A DNA stretch of 64,000 bases from assembly GCF_910591885.1 (NCBI RefSeq), contig NC_063279.1:2108001-2172000 (forward strand). Direction: 5' to 3'. Source of the stretch: Bombus terrestris (lineage: Eukaryota; Arthropoda; Insecta; Hymenoptera; Apidae). Made by a program: the position numbers and the translations under genes. Positions 12,076 through 25,300 of the stretch are shown piece after piece; positions within the stretch are counted from its first letter, which is position 1; every line of letters starts with the position of its first letter. A model generated the notes under the pieces. The model was not told where the DNA came from and searched no databases. It saw nothing but the letters and a program-made list of their open reading frames with translations.

Positions 12076-13395
12076 ATTCCTTGGATCGATCGAAAAATCA
12101 AAGTGAAATGTGCAACAACGAGTTTGAAAATGGAAGGCGAATGGATACGTAAGACTGCGCGCGCCATCTACATTCTTTTTGGAGAAAAAATTTGGCGATT
12201 CCAAAGGTATGTACCGGTTCGGGGCGAGTCAATGATCGTCAATTATTTAATTTATTCGTTTTGTTTGGATCGAACACACGTCAAAAACACTTCTAAACGT
12301 ATTTAACTACGGCTCACCTTACTTCGCTTACTTGCCTCGTCGTATGAGAGGCGGTTTCGTGAGTCAACCTCACACTGTCTGTATATGCATACATCGTTTA
12401 AGTTTGTGCGGGAGAAGATTGAGAATACCTATTAATTAACAAGTTGAATTGGTTTTTAATTTAGCAATATATAAGATTTATTTACAAATTCGATACCATG
12501 TACTCGTAGATAATACATACTTGTTTCAATTCCAGGTATCTCGCATATTCAATAAATAATAGTATCACGATTGTTACGGATTTAAAATAAATATCGCTTT
12601 ATCGCCGGTCTACAGTTTCGTTACGTACATTCGTGTCTATAAGTATTTACAAGTCTAAGAAAATCTTATAAATCTAAGATTGTCAGGCTCGTAAGCTGCC
12701 TTACATGATCTCGCGGTCTTATCGATCGATTACGTTCAATAATAAAACCACGTTTGATCAAATAAAAGAAATACCACCGTTCGTTCGCGTTCGTGTTAAA
12801 CGTACAAACAAATCCAGTCTGTATACGGTTATATAATCGATGAAACGAGTAGTACTCGTTCTGGGAAGATGAGCAACGTATATTAGCGAATCGTTGCCAT
12901 TCTGGAAATACATACGTCTAAAATAGTATAGACAGATGATAAATGTCGATGAAATTGACCGACATCACACAGCCGATGTGTATAATCGTATCGTATTCGG
13001 TTACTCTAATTGTAAGAAGTAGAAAATCTATAGGTTACAACGCTTGTTCCGATATTATGTAACGCTATTAAGAGTGGGCGATATACATACGCACCAAATG
13101 GTGCCACATACGCGCACCACTTATAGAACATTCAGAATTATAATTTTTAATTACACACTATATAATCTATATACATATACGTTATATGTACAAAAAATTG
13201 CACACAATCGCGCTCGGGTTACAAGTACGGTACGTAAATAATTGACACGCTGCGATGTAAAAAAAGAAACGTCGCGTTTCGGTGCTCGCGATAAGCGAAA
13301 TATCGACGTTCACGGTAATTTCTTTTCGCTTCATACGCTTTGACACCTGTTTCTTCTTCGTTGCCCCTTACCTTACAGGCTGTACGTCGTGTTCG
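12076..13395. other. region between MSH4 and RhoGAP genes
   Basis: About 1.3 kb with no convincing coding exon. It should hold the MSH4 promoter and the RhoGAP 3' UTR. A TTTATT at 12477-12482 (AATAAA on the minus strand) is a possible distal polyadenylation signal for the RhoGAP gene. The frame of the first MSH4 exon stays open up to 12204 but has no ATG there. Confidence 0.5.
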
Positions 13396-16300
13396 TTACA
13401 CGTGACTCTCCAGAGGTACTTTAAACACTTTAGAAGTCAAAGTAGTATCCGGTAAAGACTGCGGACGAGCGTTAGTCACGTTAAAAACGACGTTACTCGG
13501 GCCACGAAAACTGACCTCGATGAGAAAACTAGTATCGGTAAGACCGATACGACCGGTACTTAAATCCGGAGAACTCGTTCTCAACTGACTTTTCTTCGGT
13601 CTATATTCGTTTCTGACCACTCTCTCAGCCTCGACTTGCAGTTTATTATCCAACCAATGTACTTTGTCGAAATCCTTAGTACCGCCTACAGTGTGCCTGC
13701 GCTTGATCGATCGTTCGGGCATACCATTTTTTCGTTTTAATTTCGTCGCACTATCTTTTCTAACGGATTGCCGTCTCTTGCTAATATTACACTCGGTTTT
13801 TTCAGTTTTTGTCAGCGACTCCGATCGTTTTAATTTACTGTTCGGAGAATCGGATCTCTCCGAATGCTTGTTCAAACTTTCAGAGCGTTTCAACTTGCCG
13901 TTGGTCGGGGACGAGAGCCTCTCGACAGAATGTTTGTTCAAACTTTCGGACCTCTTCAACTTGGACGAGGTATTTTCAGATCTCTTATTTAAAGATTCGG
14001 ATCTTTTCAGCCGCGATCTGACTTCGGAATTTGTCAGACTTTCAAATTTTTCGAGCTTGTTCGAATAATTCGCTGAATCGACATCGTGTCGAAATTCTTT
14101 CACATCGTCAATCTCTTTACCACCGTTTTGCGCTAACACCGATGTTTCCTTCTCGTGCCTACAGCATTCTTGCGGTTCGTTAGCAGCTAAACTTGCTTCG
14201 TAAACTGTCGCCGTCGCCGTGGTCGTTGTTTCCTTGCTCGATCGTAATTGCTCTTGTTTCGGTTCGACCCTTTTTCGTACGTTAGCGCTTCGATCGTTAT
14301 CCGGCATATCGGTATTATCCGGTCGATCGACGCTGCTATTCTCTGTTACCGATGAATCCGTATCCTTTTCCGGAGCATCCTGCGCATGAGTAAAACAACC
14401 AATGGTATGAGTAAGTGAATGTACCTGCGCATATGTGCTATGGATGCTATACGATTACGCTAAATTTTATTCAATTTCATTAATTCGCTTTGACTTGGAG
14501 TGTATACTTGCATTTTTTTGACGAACGTATTGATGCTTTTCGATAGATGTTTTATGGAGGCTCGGATCCCGATAGGTTTCAATCGAGCATGATTGAGGAC
14601 AAGCTGTTTTCTGTTCTTCTTTCTCTTCTCGTAACCCTGCTCCTGCCCCTCGTTGATTTCGCAAGTTTTGCGAGTCTCGCGTTATCGCAGCGTCCTCGTC
14701 GCTGAGAGACAGATTCTCCGTAGCGGATCCACGAATTGTTTGATTCGACGAGTTTACCAGGGACTTCCATTTACGATCGAACGTGGTCGTCAAGCTGGTC
14801 AGCAAATCGCTACCTGCAATTCAATCGATTCGCTTTAATAGAAACACGTCCATCTTACCGATCGTGACGATACCTGTATATTAAATCGGAAGCGAACGGT
14901 TCAACGAGAAACACACACAAAGCATCGAACGATGGTCGTGATTGTCCTCGACCGCAAAATAAAATTATGGTCGTTCGCGTAACAGCAAACAACGAGCGTG
15001 ATAACGAGCTTGAGTCGTTCGTTAGGAAGGTATTGTTATATGGATGAAACAGCAACTACAAGTCACAATTTGCGTAAACTGCGTTTCTATCGTCGTTCTT
15101 GCTACGCGGTATTACTGCCAGCAACTGATAACGATTGGTCGGTATCGAAAACTGTCGCATATCCGTTTAACCCTTCGCTACTCTCATCTTCATACTTTCT
15201 TCGATTTCTGCTACCCCTCGGCACGTCGCATCGAATACAATTAAACCACGATGATACCTCGATCGATTAGCAAATCTTAATTGAAGCGAAGAGCAGACGC
15301 AACAAAAGTACGACACGTAGAGAAACATAGGGAAAGAACGAGAGGAAATGAAGGGAAAGGAGACAGACAAGGGGAAGAGAAGAACGAACGAAGAAAGGAT
15401 GTAAAACAAAGGAGAAGGAAAGAAAAACACAAATAACGTTGAATATTACCATCTTGCCATCTTCGATGTGTATAGAAATCAAAGAAACAAATGAAAAGAA
15501 TATCGTGCAGCGATGAGAAAGCATCGAATGACAGAAAATGCAATTTGTTTCTTCTTCGAGTAGCGACAATCTAGAATTTGGAAATATTAGGAAAAACAAA
15601 AAAAGAAAAAAAAAAGAGAAAGGGAGCAATAATCGTAGTACGTACAGAGATCGTGACTGATAAGAAGTATCTTTATCGAAAGCAAAGAAGGATAATAGAC
15701 AGCCAGACGGATAGACAAACAGCCAGCCATCGCGATAACCAACGGAGCGTTCGAATGACGGAGATGTCATGAGCGAAAGAGACAGAGATAAAGCGATAAA
15801 GATAAATAAGACTCGGAGTAGGAGACAGATGTTTTGTTAACGTGCGTTTAGCAGAAATAAAGAGTGTAAAGCCATTCGTGTGAGCGAGTCACAACCATAG
15901 TCGAGCAGTTTACGACTTGGTATTCCTATTGGCAGACGAAGTAATTTACCTCGAAGGAACCTGTTTATAGTCTTGGAAGACAATCCGGCCCCTGAGCCCG
16001 AAGACACCCCTCGCGGTGGTGACTGCTCGACGGGCTCGATAGGCTCCGAGAATTCGGAGGGCTCCGAGGCCGGTGATACTCCCGAGGAGGATGCGATGGG
16101 TGTCGATGATCGTTGCACAACATCGATGTCGGCTGCGTCTGACACTGACACTGGCCCTGGCACTCGCATTCGCCCTGGCATCGGCATCGACATTGGCATT
16201 GGCATTGGCATTGGCATTGACATCGGCATTGATATTGGCATTGACATTGGTATTGACATCGGCATGGACATTGGCATTGACGATGGGCCCGGTGTCTTCG

Positions 16301-19300
16301 TGGCGGAACCAGAGGGGCTTGCGGTACCATGTAGGTGAGACGATATGTACCACCAGAAACCGGGATTTGCCGTTTGCCTAAGAGTGTTCAACGCATTCGC
16401 ATCGTCATAATCGACACCCCATCGAGAACATGTACTAACAGCTTCTGGCAGTGACAAACGAGCAAACCATCGAACGAACACGAAAGCGAGGAGTCTGCCC
16501 CTGCCCCTCTTCCACACTTTTACACCCTCTCGGCTTCTTTCCTTCATCTTCCAATCGATTACAGATCGATCTACCTCTAATATACCTTCCTCCGTAGAAG
16601 CTATTTCCTCTTTACTTTTCTTTCATTTCACGCCACCTTCTTGTTTCGCTCTTTTGTTCTCTACTCTTTCAGTTCGTATCGGACTATCGCGTATTCGTAT
16701 CGGCGATTTTTCACTCGGCTTTACACGTCTCTTCTTTCGTATTTAATATTCCTAATTGAACTGGCGCAAACACGCACGCATGCACGCACGCACACACGCG
16801 CAAACAAACGAACACACATACACGCATACATTGTAAATAGGATTTTATCGTGTTCCAGAAAGACGAAAAAATAGAAAGGGAAATATAGAAAACTATAAAG
16901 ATACTTTATACATTTAAGATATTGCACGGTCACATCTAATTACAGATACTATAGTAGGTAATACACCGAGAGTTTAGGTGAGACTCGTTCGAAGAACGAG
17001 CAGGAGGCAGTTTCAACGCCAAGATCAAAAGCGAACAATTCAGCGAGCAAGCGATCAAGCTGCGGTACCCGACGAATAGTCCTGTTTCTTCTTCTTCTTT
17101 CTTTTTTTTTTTTTTTTTTGTTCTTTCGACATTGTCGTCTTTAGTACGTTACATGCAGATGCGAGGAAAAAGCTTTGAACGTAAATAGCCGATCGCGTGT
17201 TTTAAAATGATCGAACCTGATTCGAGAGAAACAAAATATAAGATTGATAATCACAGTGTGCACGTTGAAACTTATCTCAATAGCGCACAACCGATTAATC
17301 GATCAAGCTTAATCAACTTGACATTCGATATTCATAAAGATAGAGCTAGTTATACGTATTAGCATGCACGAAACGAAAAAAATAAAAAAACAATTTCGTA
17401 GCAAAGTGCTTTCGATCTACGTAAAATGCAATGTGCCATCGTTGCTCGGTTGTATCGTCGGCTTTTCGCGAAAATATTATAATATCGAACAAGAGCTAGT
17501 AATGGAAAAAAAGAAGAGGGAAAGAAGAGAAAGAACAACCTCGAAATGTCTGTAGAAAGATATAAAGTTAAAGAAAATAACCGTATGCATCTATCGTGCA
17601 ATATCGGACGGTTACTCGTAAAGATCTCTTAAAGAGTAGAAAGAACAAATAAAGAGTACCTAGAAAGCTTTTTGTTAATGGTCAGAATCTTCTGAGTCCA
17701 TTGTAGAAAACAAGATCCAGCTACACTCACCAAGAGCGTCGGAGAAGCAACGTTAGATAGAGAAAAATATAAAGAGAATAAATACATAGATAGGATGAGA
17801 GTTAACGTTTCGTGATAATCGTCAGTGCCGGAACACTTGACAACATTGATATCGCGCGCGTATCGCGCATTCGTTTCTTTCGACTAGTTCGTATTTCGAT
17901 AATTAAGAATAATTAAGGAGGATCAACCAACAACAAAATATACACCCAGGAGATTCAAAGACAAGCTTCACATTATAGCTTTCAGTTTAGGTTCCAGTTT
18001 AGAAAACTAAAACAAGGATATGGACACAATACGAATATCACAGGAAAATAGTTGATATATCGATACTAACCATCGTCCGAGACATCACTGGAAAGAGGTT
18101 TCCGTTGTTGATTGGTCGGTGAAAGCGACGACTGAGAAATGTTGTGTGTTTCGTGCAGCGAATCCAAACTGCCATAACGAATTGGCGGTAGCGTTGTAGA
18201 TTTTTCCAGTGACTGCTATAAATTTCAAGAAACCGGTAATAATGGTAAAATAACAGGTGTCTTGTTATATTCGCAAATATTTGTTCTTTTAATTGTAATC
18301 GAACTGCGGTCAGATTCAAAATCGATGCAATCTTACCTCTGAATCGGTTTTCAATTTCTTTATAATAGTGTTCGAGACGTTCTCCGAGGGCAGAATCGTA
18401 GCAGGTTCGTCTGCGAGTTGCGACACTCGTCTAACGGGCGTGGGTTGTTGCTGCACAGCTATCGATAAAGACGGCATTCGAGCAGTCGATCGGGAACCGA
18501 TATCGAGGAAAGATTTATCGGCAAGCCTGTCGTTAAAACTAGAAAGTCTTGTTGTGGATGAAAGATAAGTAGTAGGTGTTGTCACAGTTGTGTCTACTAT
18601 ACTGTCGAGCAGATCATCGTTTTCCATTTCACGTTTAGCCAATTGCCATTCCATCTCGATTCTCCGTCTCTCTTCTTCTCTCTTTTCAGCTTCGCGTCTT
18701 TGTCGATTCCGATCCCTCTGTAACATTGCTTTTGTTTCCTGTTCAAATCGTCGTATACGTTCTTGAGTAGACGCGCTCAATCCAGCATACGTTCTTATCG
18801 TAACCTCGTCATTGCTTTGTTTGGTGTCGTTCGAAGCGCTGGAAAGCGTCGAACTTGCATCGAAACAGCTCAGGCCAGTCTCGCTAGAGAGTCGGGAAGA
18901 CTCTGAAGCCGACGAGACGGCCGAGCGATGAGTCGGTTGAATTGATGGAACCGACTCTACCATACGATTTAAATATCTGTTCGATTTCTCCGAAGAAACA
19001 TCATCGTGACTGTTTAACGTGCAATCACGGTTGTTAATTGTGCAATCAGCTATGACATCGGAACTACCGATACTTGCGCTAGTAATCGCAGTCTGATCAA
19101 GCGTCGGTGACCGGTCGCATCGATCGATGGAACGATTCGACTGATTTTGACTTTCGTGCATTAAAACGATCTCACTGACCGAACATTGCCTCTCGTTCAA
19201 TGCCATACTTCGCCGATTTTGAAGGTTTTCTGCTTCTTGTTTCATCCTCAGCTAAATATGAAACAAACGCGATATTGCAACAGTTAGAATCCGTTAATAT

Positions 19301-22300
19301 GCGTTAGTCTACATAAGTGTACGTTAATGTATATCGTAGCAAATCGTCACCATTTCGTTGTGGAAATTAATTAAATCAAATATAAGTACGCGTACAGTCA
19401 AACATTTATATCTCTCACATAAAACCAAACCTTATCGACTTCGTGAGTTTCGTTATCCGTCTCGTCTTGACACTTTCTTCTTCTTTGTATTTTTCGATTA
19501 GCAGCGGATATAATAGATGATACAATGTCCTTAGCAGATGCCATTTCGCGTCCTATTTCGTTCATACAAAATTTAAAACGAAATTAAAGTATAGAAATAT
19601 GAAAAATGTATCGTTGCAACGCAGAATCAAATATATCGAAGAATAACAATCAAAAGTAGACCATTTATAAATCGTACCTTCGACTTTCTGAATGTTGTTC
19701 AACAAGAGATTATGATTATTACTCGACGTTGTAGTCTCGATCTCGCTAGTGTCAGCTGGAAGACTGAGATTCACGCTCAGTCGACTTAAATCGTCCAAAT
19801 CATCGTCCGAAAAGAACCAATCGACCTACAACCAGGTGTTTAATCATCAATATTCCAGTCAAAAAGTGCTTCTCTTTCATCGTTTCATCCTTGTTTATAT
19901 GAACAGAACTGAAAACATCATAGATTAGGTACATACGTTGTTTAATAAGCTTTCAACAATTCGACACTGATGCGACATATCAGTAACCATAGTAACCATA
20001 TTGTCTCTGGAACCACTGGCTCTAACTAATGTAGGACCAAACACAATGGCCAAATTCTTTGCCTCCATCTTATTAACCTCGCTATGTTCCACTATTCTTT
20101 TTAAATGAAACATCAAATACTTGAGAGTTTCAAAGTGATGTTCCGGAAGATCCCTGAGCAACTTCCTTATCGTTGTCATTCTTCTTTGAGGATCCTCAAC
20201 TTTATCGGCATCGATAAACATAGGGTATAATTCTGCGGTGAGTAGTGAATCTGGGAGCTGTCGAAAGAACGACTTCAAAAGAGAAGATATTACGTTTACA
20301 TCGCTCCATCTAGGATCCTAGGAACAGCAAGATAAATCGAATCAGTAATGTAATAATAGAATAATCGTTCTGCATGACGATGTAATATTTTTACCTGGAG
20401 ATTGATATTTTCGAATCCTTTGTTCACGCTGTCAGTTAAATGTGAAATAGCGGCAGTGTTACCGGGTACTCTATAAATACCGACTACTTCGAGACCCCTC
20501 GCTTCGACGATACTCGTGCACATTTCAACGATCAATGGCACATATTCCGAAAAAGATGACTATTCGAGAACGAAAAAATTTAGTTTAGTCAATTAGAATA
20601 TGAGTTTAGTAAGAAAGTTTTTCGTTAACCGAAGAAAATACGGGTAATAAAATAATAAAGAGAGATGAAAGCAATCACCGGTGGACAAAGTTCAAGCGGT
20701 ACTTTGAACGTAGCACCCTCTGGTGGTAATTGCGTTGTTGGTGAAGAAGGAGATCCCGTTTGTCCATGCATTCTCCGCAATTGTTTTGCGACTCTACCCT
20801 TCCATGTCTTGGTCTTGGGAGAAACCAAACTATCGATCGTTTGACTCGGTTTTCGAGTCTTGTTTATCGGTGATTGTCCAGTCGGAGATCTGTTCCTAAA
20901 CGAAGTCAATTTCTTGATGCCTTTATGTCCTGGAAGGGGGCTTAATCGCTGACCACCACTACCACTACCAGTCGACATTGTCATTGGACTAGCATTCGTG
21001 GTTGTTTGACACGTTGAAGAACTGCTGGTGGGACCTGGAGTTTGCGGGACAGCTTGTTGCTTCAAAGTACTATTATGAGCAATTTCCTGAAATACAAAAC
21101 AAAACAAAACTAACGCTTGAGTGACTTGTTACACAGGTTACAGTTTAATAAATGAAGATTACAGGTTGTAACATCTTAACTTACGGACGGTTTTTCAGCA
21201 GCAGCATGTTCATGTAGAGCTCGTAGCCAAAGCGCCATAGACGCTGCGTCTTCGGTCTGTAGCAAAACTTCTGCGTTCGGATTTGCTAACCGTAATACGT
21301 GTTTACGTTTCGTATAATCCTCCGCGATATCTACAAGAGAACATCTCACATCTACGCTTTGAGCTACATTTTCGCCGTCGCAGGATAACGAAGGACTCTA
21401 AAAAAATGGAAAACAAATATATACATATATTACATTTATATAAAAATTTACATCAGAGAGAAAAGTAAAGCCAAAAGTGTAAACCCACGCGAATAGGCAA
21501 GGACTGTATATAGTAAATAATAATAATATACAAATTTTATATATTGTAATCTTAAATTTGATCAACTTGAAAATACATATTGCTTTTTGAATACCTGATT
21601 TTGACGATCCTTATAAAAGAAGAGAATCGGTCCGCGAAGAACACCCCATAGCTGTTTCCATGATCGATCGGAAGATCGCTGAAATTTAATAAAACGTAAG
21701 AAATGACACGATTAAATGCACCTGGTTACATATATCACAATCAGTGAATCTGTATATACATAATATGTATATCATTACCTTGCCATCAAGTACGGTAAAT
21801 TTGACATGTAAAGGTCCCTCTCGTTCCACTTGTCCGATGTCTTTTATAATGCCAGTCGCTGCTTCTCGGCCAGTACAAATAGAATTGCCGCTGAAAAAGT
21901 CCAACGTACTTTCTTTAATACGATAACTACTGTCATACATTTATCTAATTGATCAAGGAATCTCATGATCAATTCTTTTTCCATATTACACGATAAGACT
22001 AGCGAAAAGAGCGGAAAGAGCGAAAGGGACGATAACAATGAAAAGAGCAAAAAGAGCGAATGCATTTGGACAATTCGGCGACGCGATTCTCTTTTCCTTC
22101 ATCTTTCGTTACCAACACTATCGATCATAGAATTCTATTTCCAACCAACAATATGTACCAGCTACAAACACAAATACAGCGAAGGTATAGGATGGAATTA
22201 ATACGCGTTTCTACAAACACGAATGGTTAGTGATTAGTGATTACTGTTGTTAGAAACGAAGCAGTTAAATCGAGCTATAAGTGTATTAATATGTTGCGCT

Positions 22301-25300
22301 CAATCGCAACCAGTAACGAGGAAATATACCATATATTTAGGACACGTTTATAACGAAAACGCGGTAAAAGACAAGACGGTTGCGAAAACAGAATACACCA
22401 TCTTTGTAATTTTCTCAACATGTACAGTGCAGAATTGAAAAGAGAACGAGCGGAAAGAATGCGGGCACCCGATTGATCGTAATACGTTAGGTCCACCTTA
22501 ATCTCATACACATGCAACGTATTACTCTAAAATTTGTATCGTCTGATGAGAGAAATTAGCAGACTATCCCTCTTGCCCTTGTACCATCCCGATAGTCTTC
22601 TTTCCAGTTCTGCATAGTACTATCCTCACCGATTAATATTTTTGTTTAAACTCGTCGATTGAGTCACTTCCTCGAAGATGCGACGCAGCGATGCTATATC
22701 GTTTGGAAGTAGCGGTAGCCGCCATCTCTTATGAATGCTGAAAATATGGACGGAGGCAGAACTTGATGTACACTCGCGAATGATCAACTACGATATACTA
22801 CGACAGGCAAGTGATCCACACCCCAAACATCATAGAAAGACGCTATACCCCGTACACGACAGAGAGAAGGAGAAAGAAACATAGGTGGATAGACCTAAAG
22901 AAGAAAGCTTCTATGTATGGTGGCAGCGATCTACTCAACTTACCTTCTAGAAGAATGGGTAATAGGCTCGGAGTCACTTAGTTCCAAATCACTGTCCACA
23001 TGAATTCGTTCGCCCCACGTTGCTTTCAAGTAGGATACCCTTCTTGTGGCACGATCTTCGTCTGCTAAAGAAAACAAACGAAGACAAATTTCTTTGTTGA
23101 GCAGATTGTTTCGTTAAACTTATCGATACGTGATACTTATACAAATATAAATATAGACATAAATACATACCAATCTGCGTATTCTTTTGCCGCCTGAATA
23201 CAACTTCGTTATTGTGCATATCATTATCCGATGGCAATACACCTTTGAATCAGTCAAAATCATCAATTAATTATACCTCTTTTAATCGATTATTTCAAAT
23301 TAAGATGATGTAACTTCGTCGAATTTACGAAAGGAAAATAAAATAAAATAACACGAAAAAAACTAACCAGATTCAGCTTTGATGATTTGCGCGTAACCAT
23401 CCTGTTGTTGTCTTCTAGATCCTTTCTCGACAATTTTCTCCTTTCCATCACATATATTAGTTGCATCGACGTAAACGCTATTGTCATTTCCGTTCGTATC
23501 TCGCTTTCGTTCGGTATCGTCTTGTCGTTGAAACCAGTGAAGTCTAACGGTATTTAACAAATTGCTTGTACTCGTAGATTCCCATGATTCAGCGCTGTTG
23601 CTACGAATCCTCGGCCGTACTGTTTCCCCGTCTGTGATTCTCGAATTGGGTGTCTCTATATAAATCATGCGAAAATAACAAACCACTAGAGTACTTTTGT
23701 AATCGAACCAATGTCTCAAGTTATTAGTAAGTTTTTAATATCATGACGTCGAACGTACAAAAACGTGTATGCCTACGAAACAAGTAAACCTCGTGCTTGG
23801 CCAGAGCAATGTAGTAGCACAACATTAAAAGCTGTGCGACGGACACTGGAACGGTACAAAAACAATAGAGAAAGATAGAGAGAGAAAGAGAGAGAGAGGA
23901 AGGAAGGATGTGTGTACGTATGGAAGTAAGACTGATAAAAGGGCGGACAGGATTAAAGAGATGGGTGAATCAGTAAATTAGTAAATAAGTGAGAGAAGAG
24001 AAATACACCGGCACAAACACAACATTTAACTAAATCGACTCTCTCTTCTACCTTCTAACGTGCTATAGTTGCCCGGCGGTTCACAGTGGATGTGTTTGCT
24101 GCCTACAGGTATTATTCTGTTGCCTTTTAATCCGCTACCTAGATATTCACAGTAGTATATTAAGAATGTACAATAATCAAAGAATTACGTCATTTTATTC
24201 GTAATCCCAGGATAAACGTATCTATCGATTAGCAAAACAGAAAGAAAGAAGAAACAAATGCGAAAACTTACCACTATCCAAGGATTTGGTTTCCCTGGTT
24301 GGCACAGGTGGTATTCTTCTCGGTTCTTGAGCCTCGGCTTTCGATTCAAATTCCCTTCTTCTAACGGCAACGTTCGGCACGCTATGCTTGGTCGATAATC
24401 TCGACAGCTCGCTTTTGTAGAGGCTGATTCGATCACCAGTCGGTTCATCGTCGTCGCTTAATAATCGCCCTGACTCGAACTGTTTTGCTCGCTTCGATAC
24501 GATTTGAAGTCCTTGCGGTAGTATCGGAAATTTATCATTTACCTTTTTTTCAGGACCAGGAGACGAAGGCAGAGAAGAAGTACCATTTTTCGTATCTATC
24601 GATTGCCGTTCACCGGGTAGTAAAGTGCCAGCGCTTGCGATATTTTCATGTATTCTCGTCAGAGTTCCAACAAAAATGTTCGATTTAGCGATGTTTCGTT
24701 GCAATTGTTGCTGATGTTTATCGATGATTCCTACACTGTCGTCGATCAGCTGTCGAGGTGAATCTTGATCTTGACATAGCGGTGTCGGCATTGAGCTTCG
24801 TGCGGGACAAACCCAAGACTGTCTTGTTCTTGGCGACAAGCTGGGAATCATACTGACTGATCTGCGTTGCCTGTGTCCGCTTCTCTCCGGAGAACGAAGA
24901 CGCGGTCGTTGATTGGTTTCAGGATTGTGAGCAGTTTCACCGAAATATCTTTGCAAGATATCGTCCTCTTTGGAGACCACGAGAAGTCGTAGCCAAGGAC
25001 CCGCCTGCTGGATACGTTGAACTACTTTCGCGTATTGCTCACCGCGCGTTGGTCTTCCATCGACAGAAACGACCCTGTCCCCTGTACGTAATCCTGCTTC
25101 GGCTGCTGGCGAATTCCCGCGTACCTGTTTCACGAATATCGTATCCATCGGCTCGTCTATCCTCGTTCGTTCGTGTCCTGGTAGCATCTAATGGAAATTC
25201 ATTTTCTATCAAAGGCGAGAACGTGTCGAATCGAGTTACAATTTTGTTGCGAATACTTACGCAACAGGACTCCGGTGGGTAAACGATAAAATGACGGAGG

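Noticed and set aside
13664..14068. 134-residue plus-strand frame opposite the RhoGAP tail
   Set aside because: Shadow of the repeated LKRSESLNK coding sequence on the minus strand.
15267..15770. 167-residue Phe/Leu/Ser-rich minus-strand frame
   Set aside because: Purine-rich intron DNA read on the other strand; no homology and no splice fit with the RhoGAP exons.
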